64,000 nt of DNA. It comes from Knoxdaviesia capensis. Lineage: Eukaryota > Ascomycota > Sordariomycetes > Microascales > Gondwanamycetaceae. Shown piece by piece: positions 35,579 through 47,665 of the stretch; the stretch's first letter is position 1; every line of letters starts with the position of its first letter. The DNA lies in assembly GCA_001510575.1 (NCBI GenBank), contig LNGK01000002.1:155271-219270 (forward strand), written 5' to 3'. A program made the translations under genes and the position numbers. The notes below the pieces were generated by a model, which saw nothing but the letters and a program-made list of their open reading frames with translations, was not told where the DNA came from and made no database searches.

Positions 35579-36443
35579 TGGGTTTATACGAGAAAATAAG
35601 GCACAGCAGAAGGAGGGAAAAGCCTACAGACACTTAGACGGTGGTTTTATATTATGTGGCTCGGGCTATTAAAATGGCATGACATATCTCTGGAAGTTCT
35701 GGGTCTTATATTGTCAAGCAGAGGATAAGACTTAGAGTGTGTGGCGAAGGTGGGCCGTTGAAAACGGCGAGGCGAGATGCTGCCACTGTCCATGACTGGA
35801 GCCCGTCTCTTTGAGACACATGTGCATGGCCTTGCCCTCGGTGGCCGGTCCTAGAAGCACGTAAATAGCGTACTGGAGGCTTCTGAATCTCCAGCTTTTT
35901 CCACGTCCCGCCTATATCCGCAGCAGGGACCAGAGCTGCGGAAGAATATTCAGGAAGACATCGTCATACGCAGGACACACGTACCTGTTAGCGAGAGGCA
36001 CACGAGATATATAGCCCATAACAGACTTTTCTTGTACAGGCCCGTTCTCCACGAGATGCAACCCCAGTCTCCACCCCTCTCGTCTGGCGTTTTCTGCCTT
36101 CCTTTCTCTCTCCCACTGGCGGAACCAAGTCGGCGAGACGGAACCCAAGCAGCGGAACACTGGCACGAGAATCCCGAAACTTAGGTGTGCCTATAGCAGA
36201 CCAAAGAAACCACCAACCAGACACCAAAACGGCTGCTGCTTTTATATCCGGGTGGAGGGGATGGGGAACTATATTGGAAACCCCGTTGGTTTGTTATCAT
36301 ATTGGCAGCACACTCTCGCTGCAGGTCAACCAAAACAGAAATGGTTTAATTAACGAGGCAAGATGGAAAAAAGAGGCACCCCGAACGCTACAAGAGACGA
36401 AAACCCACAATTCATAAACGGGATGCAAATATTCTGGGGTAGA

Positions 36444-36473
36444 TACAGTACACACACACATATAGTACAGTAC
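36444..36473. repeat. TACTG/CAGTA pair around a CA run
   Basis: TACAGTAC (36444-36451) and AGTACAGTAC (36464-36473) flank a short CA repeat. Confidence 0.6.
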
Positions 36474-36615
36474 ACACATGCTCACCCACTTTTGCGATTC
36501 TGCGGCTCCAAAAGGCCGAAGGGCGGGCGCTTCAGGGCCAAGTATTAAGCGAAGGTTGACCCTGTCTCAGGATTGAACCCGACAGTCGGGAGTCGAGAGC
36601 AGGAATATAGTGCTC

Positions 36616-36642
36616 TACAGTAAGTACTGTACTGTACTGTAG
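36616..36642. repeat. TACTG/CAGTA palindrome, copy 8
   Basis: TACAGTA, then AGTACTG followed by further TACTG units, 27 bases in all; one of the longest members. Confidence 0.85.
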
Positions 36643-37559
36643 TGTAGTTCACATAGTGCCGACCGCATGCAGGAACCCCAACAGGGCAGCAGGCTGACTC
36701 TCATGTGAAAGGGATTTTTTTTTTCAAAAGTCCTAGAAGGATTCAGCCAGAATCGCCGGCCCCCGAGTGTGGAGATGCCGACGAGAGTGGGTTTGTGTGC
36801 ATCCTCTATCTCTCTCTGTTGTAGGACTTTCTGGTGCAAACCCATTAGAATCTCTCCCTCCAGACATATCACCATCACCGTCAAGGTCCGTTAAGCCGGC
36901 TGGTTGGTGGCTGGAAGTGGAGAGGGACAAGACGAACTGGCTGCAGCCCTATATGTCGTGTACTATAGAGCCTGGCCCTCTCCGTATCTGTGAGTCCATC
37001 TTGGGTGCAGAACTGCAGACAATGCGAGGCCGATCCTGTGCAAGTCAGCCACCGAAAGCACCGAAAAAGCCGCCGTCGAGGGGACTCCTGCTCGATCCCC
37101 GACGAGAGCAGAAACATACACCTACCGGCCGTGAGCATTGGATGCAACGTGCAGCCAGGGCCAGCACTGGATCAGAGGCTCTCTGCATTTCCCTCTTTCC
37201 TGGACTGGATATATTGGACGAGGGGAGGGGGTGGATGTTGACGTGTGCTTGAGAATTGAGTGCAAGTGTCCAGCGGTTGTTTGTCTGGCTCGGCCTCTTT
37301 CCGAGCCAGAAAAAAAAAAACCACCCACAACCCGACCGGACGGTTGCATTTTGGCTTTTATACAGGGAAGAATTTTCCTCCGGCGAGCGTCTGCTCGTAT
37401 CAGGATGCCGGCCATGGACTGAACTGGTCTGGGTGGAATTCGCAGAGACATGCTCTTGCATTGCAAATCCCACCAACCGTCTCGATATCACCAACGTCCT
37501 CGGCTTCGCAGCCGGTGCTCCGAGGCCACCTGCCGAATCGTCTCACATGCCTACCTGCA

Positions 37560-37577
37560 TACTGTACAGTACTGTAC
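37560..37577. repeat. TACTG/CAGTA palindrome, copy 9
   Basis: TACTGTACAGTACTGTAC, alternating units in 18 bases. Confidence 0.85.
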
Positions 37578-40226
37578 ACTCTATGGAGTATTACACACAG
37601 TAAGCCGTGAACACGACAGCACACTTCCACAAGATCTGCAAAGTGCTCGGATGCAGTGCAGCAGCACGCCTTGACCATGGGATTCGCGTCTGTGCTCCTG
37701 CACCGTCGAGGAACAAGACTCACCCAGTGATTGTCGTGCTCTTCAGAGGGCTCGAGCCTTCTCCCAGCTGCGTGTGGGCCGAGAGTCCAGCAGGCTGATT
37801 TGCTACTGGCCACGGCACAAACTGGAGTCTGGCCATCGCACATGCATGCCGTATAGGTCAAAGTGTAGGCGTCCGTCACATCATCTCTCACCATGGCCTG
37901 GACTGTAGTATACTGTATGTATTTTTTATTTTTTCACATGCTGTGTGTCCCCTCCTGGCTCACTGGTGATCGCTCCGCGAAGCCGCAAGTCCAAAGTCCT
38001 GACTTGCACCAACGAGCACGAAACAACATATGCGATGTAACAACGCCTAATGCACGCACTTCCATTCTTGGGACTTTACACCAGTCTTCGTCACACAGCG
38101 AGAAAGGGTCTAAGCACTCTCCTGTGTGTGGGGAAACCGAGAATCCAAACCACGCCGTGCTTCCTTTTTCCTGCCGTTCCGGCAGTTTGAGACACCAAGA
38201 CACGAGAGCTTTCAGGGCAACCTTCTTGAGCGAGAGCTAAGCATCGAACTTCTGTTAGGAGTGGAAGTCTAATCGGAAGCGAATGCCACCTAGACAGTGT
38301 CCTGTATTGGGAGCATGAAAAAGGGGCAGAGAAGCACACTGAGAGAGGAGGATAGCTCAAAGACTCTCTCGCTCACTCTAGCTGTTCGGCCGGCGTAACA
38401 CAGTCCGTCGGTGCCGATGCTCACGAGTTTGGGCTTATCTCCATACGCTCAGGCGGATCGACAATGTTCACAGATGCAGACACGGACACACCACAAGTAC
38501 GTATACGCACTTTGTGTGCACTTCTCACCCCGACTGCCGACGACCGATCGGCCGTGAAGGACAGAACTTCTGGCTCCGAGCCACCCTTGCTGATTGCCTG
38601 GAAATTGACGAGACCTCGAGGGTTGGAATTCTTTCACTGTCGGGACCCCAGGGAACAGCGAATGTAGCAAACGAGCAGGCCTGGCTGCCATGTTTGATTT
38701 GAAGCCTAGATTAACGCAAAATTGCATCTAATCTGAACGAAGCCAACCGAACACCGAAGACGACCCAAAAAGCACTGGTCCCAAAAACGGTGAACCACCA
38801 TGCAATAAACCCACAAACACACAGGTTAATTGCACCGCGACAGGGCTCTAGACAGGGCCGGGTCTTCTGGAGGTTAGTGGTAGAACAGCCAGAGAAGGGC
38901 CCTTGACAGCTCGTTTCCACGGCTGAGATGGGGGCCCTGGACGAAATTAGCTGGCAGACCGCTGGAAAGCGAGTTGGCCTGCCTTACTTACCGACAAGTG
39001 CTGGCCTGGCCCAGATTGTTTCTGGTAGCGGGGCCAGGCCCTGGGCGGCCCAACCACTTTGGCGGAGGCGAAGAAGTGCGTGCGCAGAGGGAAGCAGAAG
39101 AATACAGTAGGGAGGGATAGTTGGCAGCCTATTCAATTAAACACATCCCTGGACCGCTACCCAACCTTGGGGAGGTTGTTTAGCCTATGGTCGCATGTCT
39201 GCCCATCCTCAGGCATTGGGAGGTGGTGGGTGGGTGGTGGACAACCAAAAACCAGACGGAAACACGAATTTATAAAAGGGCCCTGCTCGACAAGTTCAGG
39301 CGGATCGCAAGCCGGAACCCAAACAAAACACCGGTCGACGAGGGCATGAAGATGTAACACGTATTTGGACACACACTGTCACTCGCATCGCCAGAGAGAG
39401 TGGGTGGTCGACCAGTAGTGAATGCTAAACCAACACCCGGGACACGTAACTTCAATTTCGGCCCCTTTGCCCGGCCACCGCAGACTTGCGGCGGTCGCCA
39501 ACGACCACCGAGAGAGGGTCGTCTGGAGGTTGAATCCCCCCCTTCGTTCTCTGGTCGTCGCTCTCCACCCGGGAAGTGCACATTCTTCCCCGGCGGAGCC
39601 AACAGCGCCAATCAATCTGAACATCAGTCTTTGTGTGTCCAGTACTGGAGAAACAAGACTGGTAGGTGGTATGTTCGTGAGGGTGTCTTCGATGCCACAT
39701 CGAATAGACTGCATGCCCCATCACCGAATGATACCGGGCACAGCTTGTTGCTCCAATTCGACGCTATCTCGGGCGAGAAATGCCTGTACAGTTGAAGAAG
39801 AGCAGCCACCAAGGTCTGGACTGGGCGGAGGTAATCGTTCGAGCGCACTATGCAGTCGGTTCGGGGTCGATTCTCTAAAAACCTGGAGTGAAGAACAAAA
39901 AGGCAATGCTTGATAGGCTGTGAAACCTAGCGAGTCTGCATGATGCCGGCTCGGTTTGGAGGAATCTCAACCAACAGTCCAGGCCATACGCCACCAAGCC
40001 CACCGCGTTTTTGCTCACTGTGGAGGGCGTTGAGTCTGCACTCTGCAGTGCAATTGGAGACCAAGAAAAAGAGGCCACAAAAGTCAAGACGGCCAAATTA
40101 CGGGGTGCAAGTCCTGCACCTCATTTGCAAGGACATGGCCCTGGAGCAGAGAGAAAGAAAACGTAAAAAGCCCATATGGAAGGGGAGGGGGTGCGGGTAA
40201 CCGACTGGAGCTTGTTCCCCCAGTTC

Positions 40227-40239
40227 TACAGTACAGTAT
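40227..40239. repeat. TACTG/CAGTA palindrome, copy 10
   Basis: TACAGTACAGTAT, two TACAG units only, so it is a tandem rather than a full palindrome. Confidence 0.7.
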
Positions 40240-41353
40240 GTTCGCTCTTGATAGGGAAGAAGATACTACCAGGAAAGCCTGCTCCCTCTCTCTCCCGGTA
40301 TCTCACCCCGGCCCCCGGCGCCCGTTGAAATGGAAATCATGCTGGACCCAGGCCAGGTCCAAAACAACCCAGACAGACCAAAGAAAAGGATGCAAGAGGA
40401 AAGAAAGAAAACCCAGAAAACTCCACTGAAACGCACCGGATCTTCCATCCGGTGCGGGCAACGCATGGAGCACGAAGTGGCGCGCTGGTTTCTGATCCCG
40501 GGCAGCTTCGACGGGGGTAGAAGGCCACACAAGCCCTGACGGAGGCCATGTTCTTCAGAGGGTGGATGAGTCCCGAGGAAGTGTGTGGGTGGGTAGGTGG
40601 GTGGACTGACTGGAGACTGAACTGCTTGGAGCATGATGTTGTTGTTTCTGGCAGTTCTTCCAGACACCGTTGTGGCATCTGCGCAAAACAGGCAGCATAA
40701 TATGGTGAAACTTCAACTTCGAGCACCGGCTTGTGGCTCTCCGACGAGATCAGAGAGCGTCGGGCTAGCGGTCAGCCATCTCTAATATCTAATATATCTC
40801 GCGACCAGGCTCGAAAATCAATCCTCAAGCACTGACCACACGGCTGTTATCTCCAAGGCCGTCGATCACGAATGCCCGTGGACCTTGAACCTCCAGGAAA
40901 AAGCAGGCACAGACCACAGCGGTCGTGGCACAAAAGGCCAAAAGGAAGCACCAGAAGAAGAAACCGAAGAGAAATAGTATTGGCACATATTCCGGGGCCC
41001 ACGATCCGCTTCCTGTTTTTCTTCGTGTTTCTCCCCACGGCTCTAGTTCCTTTGAAAGGTACGAGTGGTCGTGCATTCTTCGTGCTGGGTCTTCATAGCT
41101 AGCGGAGTTGCTTTCCCTCTCTCTGTATCCAATGTTCTGATACATTCTATGCTAAGGCAGCCGGTGCCCTGGTGTTCTGGGATTCTTTTCTGGTTTAGTG
41201 TGGTTGGTCCCCTCCCCTGGTATATTTACGGAGACCAGCAAGGGACTCCCAGGGCCTTTTTTCTCTCGTGTGCAGGGTCCGGGCATCGTGGCCGGTGTCC
41301 GGGCGAGAATGAGAAGAAGCAACGAGGGCAAAACGAGAGGGAAAGGAAGAAAG

Positions 41354-41356
<3 letters not shown>

Positions 41357-41384
<28 letters not shown>
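41357..41384 (+). repeat. GT dinucleotide microsatellite
   Basis: About fourteen uninterrupted TG units. Confidence 0.95.
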
Positions 41385-41388
<4 letters not shown>

Positions 41389-42724
41389 TGTGGGCTTGGC
41401 TCGACCCAGAAGATGAGACGACACGGACGAAGGAAGAAAAAGGAAAAACAACCAGCCATGGTGCATCCTAGTTGTCGGGTCCGAATCCCAAGCCAAGTGC
41501 GCGCGGGTGTGGCCCGCCCGGCTGGGTTCAGGTTTTGGGGACGAAAAGAAAGACGACTGGGCTCATGGGACGAGAGAGGGAAGATGAAAGACCCTTCGGC
41601 CAGACTGGTGATACAGATGTAAAAGCATGGTTTGCTTCGTCGGCTGTTTTGGCCTGTGATCGGGATCCCGCTCCAGCATCAGGCATGTGTGCACACAGCT
41701 TGCTTATCTGTGTGAAACTCTGTGGACACCGCGTACTCCCTCTCTGACATCGGCGCTGGCGAAATTAAATGCTCACAAGCCCTCCCCGGCCTTGCCTTGC
41801 CGTTCAGTCTGAGTCCTGTCTCTTTCACTATTATGAGAACTGACAGTTACCAGGCCCGTTGTGTAAACAATCTTTGACGGGTTTCCATCGGTCTATCAAA
41901 CCCAGCATTCAGCCCACCCCAGCTGAGCGCCTCAGAGCACACCGGATTTCCCTACCCATATCAGATAATATCGGCAGTTTGGCCTTAGTCCGCCTCCACC
42001 ACCCACCCTGATGAAATTATGTATTATTGTCAGACACTAATTCCAACGGAGACGCTGCCCCAAACGAGACAAGCCTGGCCATCTATCTAGCTTTCGTTGT
42101 GGCGCTCAACTGTTGGCGTGTGAAAATCTTCGAGCTAACACTGCATTCCGGGCCACGGCAACGGGGCCCTCATCGGTAAACAGACTTGCTGCTGGTCTGG
42201 CCCCAATGTTGGATTTCAGCGCGAGGAGATCATAGCCCACGACATCGTCGGGCTAGCTGGGCGCAAATCCGACGGCTTGGAGACTTTTTGGACACGTCTG
42301 TGTGGTTAACCACTATCTCTTGTTCGCTCCCGCTCTGGCCCTTTTTCCGTCCTCCCCAAATCCCGGCGATCAACAACACTCTCACTCTCTCTGTGTCTTC
42401 GTCCTGTAAGCCTGGTCCATGTCTCTCTGCGCTTTCTGAACCACCCGGTCTTGAGCACGTCCCGTCAGCAACCTCCACTGGTCTCCAATGACTCTCTGTA
42501 TCGCTTGTCTCCAGTGTGTTTTAGCCTCTGGGCCCGGTTCATGGCCGTTCCATGCCCACAACGGGGTGCGGTGCCGGGATCACGGGCTGTTCGCCAGAAG
42601 AAGAGTCTGAGCAAGCAAGTAATAGGAACAGAATATTAGTAGCAGCAGCAGCAGAAGACAGAAAGATAAAAGCTCGTCTACCCGGCAAAGAGGAACGATC
42701 AAAGCACTCGCTGTGTGTATGGAT

Positions 42725-42810
<86 letters not shown>
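42725..42810 (+). repeat. compound CT/GT microsatellite
   Basis: About thirteen CT units run directly into about thirty GT units with no interruption. It is the longest simple repeat in the window and joins a triplex-prone to a Z-DNA-prone tract. Confidence 0.97.
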
Positions 42811-42811
<1 letters not shown>

Positions 42812-43463
42812 CTTTTTAGACACCAGTATCCTGTGTCCCTCTCTTCCCGGGGGGCTCCTTTCCCGTCATCCACCGTCAGAGCGCGCCGAAGCTATCACAA
42901 AAAGCTAGGGGGGGACTACGTTATATGTGGCGGCTGCTAATGGATTCTGGTGATGATGCCAACTTCCCTTCCACGTCTGGGAGGCCGCTGCTTTCTGGGT
43001 TTCACCTGGGCTGCTCCCGTCCGTCAAAAAGAAGCACAACAAATGCCGGGCCTGTATCCTGAATTGCCAGAACCCGCCGCTACGCGTAGCCGTGCTGAAA
43101 GACCAGGGAACGGCGGTACGTCATGTACGGTATCACGAACCGTGCTACGGGTGGGTGAGAGTGGACGATATCACGAAGGCTGATAGCAATATATTGGCCT
43201 GTCGAAAAGCCAAGAAGCAATAAGTGCGTTTACCTCTCTCTTTCCTGTCCAAGAGTGCATCCGTGCTCGAATAGTATCTCACAGCCCGAATCACCGTTGG
43301 CCGTGCTGCAGAATATTTGGTGCCTGGGTTTTAGCCTGAGATGCGAGGTTACCATCGATGCAGGTGGTGTGTCCAGTTACTTGTGGACGTATGTGCGTGT
43401 CCCTCAGCGTTCAGTGAGGGTCTAAGTGATTCCAGAAAAAGCCTTGCGCCTATCTGACTCTCT

Positions 43464-43496
43464 GCGGCCGTTGGCGGATCCGCTTCCAACGGCCGC
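43464..43496. repeat. 11-bp inverted repeat with palindromic loop
   Basis: GCGGCCGTTGG and CCAACGGCCGC are perfect complements around an 11-base loop that contains CGGATCCG. It could form a stable hairpin or be a compound protein-binding site. Confidence 0.85.
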
Positions 43497-43832
43497 CCGT
43501 AGCCAGTCCGGTCGTCTCCTCTTCGGACCACCTCGAGCCTCAAAGTCTCTTTCTCTCTCTCTCTTTCCATGATATCATGCTGTCCTTCTCTATCAGTAGT
43601 TGTAGATTACTCGCAACACCTGCGATTTGCCATAATCCGCCACGCTAAAAAGAAGCTGCTGGCCCGGGTCGATGGCGACACTGCCTCTCTCTCTCTCTAG
43701 GCACATGATTTCCCTTCATTAAAGGACAAGACATGCCTCCCCTGGGCCCGGAGCAGATTACGCTTTGCTAAACAAACTCCCAGGCCCATGATTACGGGAA
43801 CTTCCACAGACACTGCGGGCTAAGCAGGCCAG

Positions 43833-43849
43833 CCCGCCCGCCCGCCCGC
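43833..43849 (+). repeat. CCCG tandem repeat
   Basis: Four uninterrupted CCCG units (CCCGCCCGCCCGCCCG) within a GC-rich patch. Confidence 0.85.
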
Positions 43850-45913
43850 TTTGAGTGGTGATTTGACTTACACAGGATAGTATAGTACTTGCTCGTGCTC
43901 GCAAATCTCAATCATCACCCAGGCCAGGGCCCGGCTTCAAATCTTCAAACGGGGAGTTAGCGGGGATGCCGATCCATCTCTTCGCGGCGTCTCTCTTGAT
44001 ATTGCCGTTCTGCTCTAGCCAGGAGTATAACCTCAAGGATCACCAACGACACTTCCCATATCCCCACGACACTATCCTGCATACGTACGTCGCCTGTAAA
44101 CGCAGGGGAGACACACACGAAATACAGCCAAGAGCCCTGCGGAAGACGGATCTGTCCTCTAGTGTCGGCCGGCCATGCCACATACAGCACGGTAGACCAC
44201 CACCCTGAAGGCCTCCGGAATATTGGGGGGGGGTTTTCGTATTTCGAACTGGTGCTGATAAGTCCACGAACACACACGAATACACACACACACACACTTC
44301 GTCCCCTGTCAGATGTCACATTCGCTTCCTCGCCGCTATTTTGGCGTGAAGAGAGAGAGACCACACACCAAAATTTGCCATGCACTTCTAGGACATTTTT
44401 TATAGCCATTCTGAACCCCTGGAAGCTGAACCTGCATCAACGTGGTCTAGCAGGGCTCTAGTGAACGAACTGGACGATAAAACGAAATAGAATGAGAGAG
44501 TAGGAGGTCCGGGTTTTGGAGCTAGCAACTGTCATTTCTGATCGTCGCTTCTGGAGTGTCTCTGGTGTTATGCCATGAGATGCCGAACTTCGGCTTCTAG
44601 ATTGTGGTCATGTCGCTTCTGCATAGTTCTGCAGTCCATCTGACTACCGAGGCGACGGGTTTCTCCAGCAAGTAGCTAAAGGTCTCAATTCACATTTGTC
44701 ACAGTTGGACATATCAGAACAGCATGTGTGAAGCGTTTTATCATCATTCCTAATGCTGCTTTGGTATCCCCTGCCCTGCCGGTCTTACCCACTCCCCATT
44801 TCCCTTTGATATCTCTTGTTCTTTGCAGCCAAACGGGTGCCAAGCAAAGAAGGCCGTCTTCCCAGTAGTACGGGTCCCTCCCTGCAAATCAGTCCCTCCC
44901 AGGAACGATTCGCTCTTTAAGCTTCCAGCCCAGGTACCTTTCGCAATGTCCTGGGTCGCAAGTCACTTAGTAGCAAGCAGCAGCCACCAGAGGGCCCAAC
45001 CCATCCATCGTCTCTCCTTCGGCATCAGATCACGGGAATGTTCAGCTGAGCCACCGTCTCTGACGCCATGTTCTACTAATGCTCTTCTCGCATGGGCCAG
45101 ATGGTTCCTATCTCAGTAGCACACAAGTGGACATGTCAGACGGGTCTGCGGGGGTTCGCCGCTCACTTGGAGTTGGGTAGAAGAACCGACAGAAGAGCAT
45201 CGCCAGGTGCTGACGACAACGAGTGTGGGAAACGTGCTCGCTCGCTTGTGTTGGAGACCCGATAAAACGAAGGAAAATAAAGAAACCAGCTATCTGGGCG
45301 GGCCCTACCCAGTGGAACGGGACACTGCTAGCTAACCCCCATTTTTGTCTCCCAACTGTGAAACGGCCGGGTTCTTTTTGTTTTTTCCTTCTCTCCCTCT
45401 CTCGCTCTCTTTCACCATCTTCAAAAGAAGAGTTCCCGTCAGAATGTCGCTCTTCCACGCTGGGTGGTGTACGAGTCCACAGACCCCGGCGCACCAGACC
45501 GTATGCAGTCTAGCGGCCTTCATGGGCAACCCATCCACACCAGGGACAATGCCTGGACCTGTTTGCCTTCTGCTCTGGTCCGGTCTCTCTCACTTTGCTG
45601 ATCCCAAATCCCCTTCGTTCTTACCACCGCCATCCTTGTCGTATAACTAACCTACGAATAGCATCGGGCCCGCTCTGACTGGAGCTTATTCCCTCTTCTC
45701 TGGAGCCGGCCGCCGTCTACAGGTTGCAGGGGTCCGGGGGGGAAGCAAGAGAACGCCACAAGAGACAGAGCGAACGAAGAAGAAACGGCCTTGGAGTCTT
45801 TCGAAAAATGGAGAGACGGGCGGTGCAACCTGTCGACGTTGGAGCACTAAAACGCGGATATAAGTGCAGATGGCGTGTTCTGTGAGGCCACCAGTGTTTT
45901 GTTCTTCCTCTAG

Positions 45914-46291
45914 ACTGGCTGTACTAGCAACTATTTGGGAACCACTAAGCCCTTCATCCAGAATCTGATGTGGGAATACGTCGTCGACTCGGAGTTCTCA
46001 AGGAAGTTCGACGGGCCAGTTCACCAACTCGACGCAAATCTCTCCCAGAAGACTTTCCCCTACAACCCCACTTCCTCTGGGATTCCCCTGGCGAAAGTGA
46101 GTGAGGGACAGGTACGGGAGCCGGGGGGGCAGCCTTCCGCCTGGGCCGGGCCCAGTGCTCTGCTTCTTTTTCAGAATCAGACCTATCAACTCGTCCATCC
46201 TATCTCACAACTCTCCGCGAACCGACGGCTGGATTCCACATTCCACACACCCGCTTTTGCCTCACTTCAGCTAAGTGCGAGATTTGCATGA
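45914..46291 (+). other. exon-like sequence, two possible exons
   Basis: After a pyrimidine-rich CTCTAG acceptor the frame is open in phase 0 and uses many C-ending codons; it includes PFIQNLMWEYVVDSEF and KFDGPVHQLDANLSQ. A GTGAGT donor at 46097 and a CTTTTTCAG acceptor ending at 46174 would remove 78 nt in frame, and the frame then ends with TGA at 46289-46291. No upstream exon with a start codon, no branch site in the intron and no recognisable family support it, so it may be chance or a gene remnant. Confidence 0.2.
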
Positions 46292-47653
46292 AGGATGGAT
46301 GCCCTCTTCACGCCAGTCAGACTAGTTGCCCCCGATATATTTAATAAGCGAGCAGCAGCGATGGAAAGTCGCCCTCATTTACATGGCTTTCAACCTTGTC
46401 AGACCTCGAATCCAAACTGGAACCCCGGAATACAGCGCAATCTTCACAGGAAAAGGCAAATCCTCAGTCCCCGTTGGCCCTCTCTAACAAGTAGCAACAC
46501 ACGCTGTTTCGCACAACACTCGCTTGCAGTCAGCAGTGTTTCTTGATGGTAGCATCCGCAGTGGCCTGTCCAGTCCCCCCCATTCGCTTGCCACCCTCGC
46601 CACCATGCAAATGCAAGAGAGTCCAGAAATCCAGGTACGGCCAGGAGACTGCATTGTCTGATAGGCCAGCTCCGAATAAGGTTCCAACCGGCCCAATTGG
46701 CCAATGGGTGGTCGTGTGCATGAACGGTTGGTCTTACTGGGGGGCCTCGGTCGTCTTCTCGCCCTCGTATGGCATGCTTCTTTTTCCTTCTCTGTCACTT
46801 TTAGCCAAGGGCCAGTGCGCCAGTGCTCCAGTGCTCAGAGACACACGGCACAGTGCTCACTTGGGAGTTGGTCCTCGGAGTCGGTACAACCTGCTATGGT
46901 TCTGGACTTTGGCCTAGTATCTCAGTCTTCGCTGCCCTATCAAGGTCTTCCATAAAGCTTCTTCCAGCACCCTTCCGTGTCTCCCGTCTTGCTCCTTCCT
47001 GCTCTCACAAACACAACTTGGACGACATCTCATGCTTCTTCGACTACCTTCTCCACAACACATCTCGTATCACCAGAAAACCTCGCATCTCCGGTAAGCC
47101 ACCACCGCAACAACAACAAGTCACCAACAATGTGATGTATCTCTTCACTTGTGATATACTACAGGTGACAATGTTGCTAGCTAGTTGAATGTTTGCTTGT
47201 TCTCGCGTTCCACTTGCGTCTCAACTTCGCTTAGCTCCAGGCCATAGCATAACTTTTCACAGTAACTCTGAAGTCCGTTCATTGTCACAGCTGGCCAGCG
47301 ATACAAGTCGATTTATGCAGAATGGCATATCCACTCTCCACCACAGGTCTCCAATATTGTCCAGCTCGGTAGGTCAGAGAGTCTTGTGCAGCACAATGTC
47401 GTAGGCTGTGGAGACACGCTATGGTGCAATACGCCTTGGTCTGAGAGAGAGAGAGAAAGTAATACGACGACTCGCCAAAACAGGCCATTCCCAGCTTAGA
47501 TCACTGCATTGTACCCATAGCACCCACTTACAGTGCAGCTGGTACTTGCATGGACCCATGGGGAGATGAAGCCAGTTGTGCTGTTGAAACACGCCGCGTC
47601 TTTTAAGCCCGGTCCTCGTAGTTGCGACGGTAGCAGATTACCACAGGCGTCAC

Positions 47654-47665
47654 TATACTGTACAG
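47654..47665. repeat. TACTG/CAGTA palindrome, short copy
   Basis: TATACTGTACAG, one TACTG and one TACAG unit. Confidence 0.5.

Larger units (their letters stand above)
28955..42720. other. gene desert block B
   Basis: No gene can be defended. Frames of up to 220 codons (for example 30990-31652) lack domains and codon bias, and most begin without an ATG. The block carries at least eight palindrome-family members, teloboxes at 30469 and 31671, G/C runs (30878, 32389) and a GT microsatellite at 41357. Long T-rich strips lie near 29.0-29.7 kb. Nothing recognisable fills the rest. Confidence 0.5.

Noticed and set aside
36550..36620. tRNA-like sequence on the minus strand with a near-perfect B box (GGGTTCAATCCT)
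   Set aside because: The T-stem does not pair, there is no matching acceptor stem, and the upstream half runs into the TACTG repeat.
41480..41500. GGTCCGAATCC, resembling a polymerase III B box
   Set aside because: No A box and no cloverleaf can be drawn around it.
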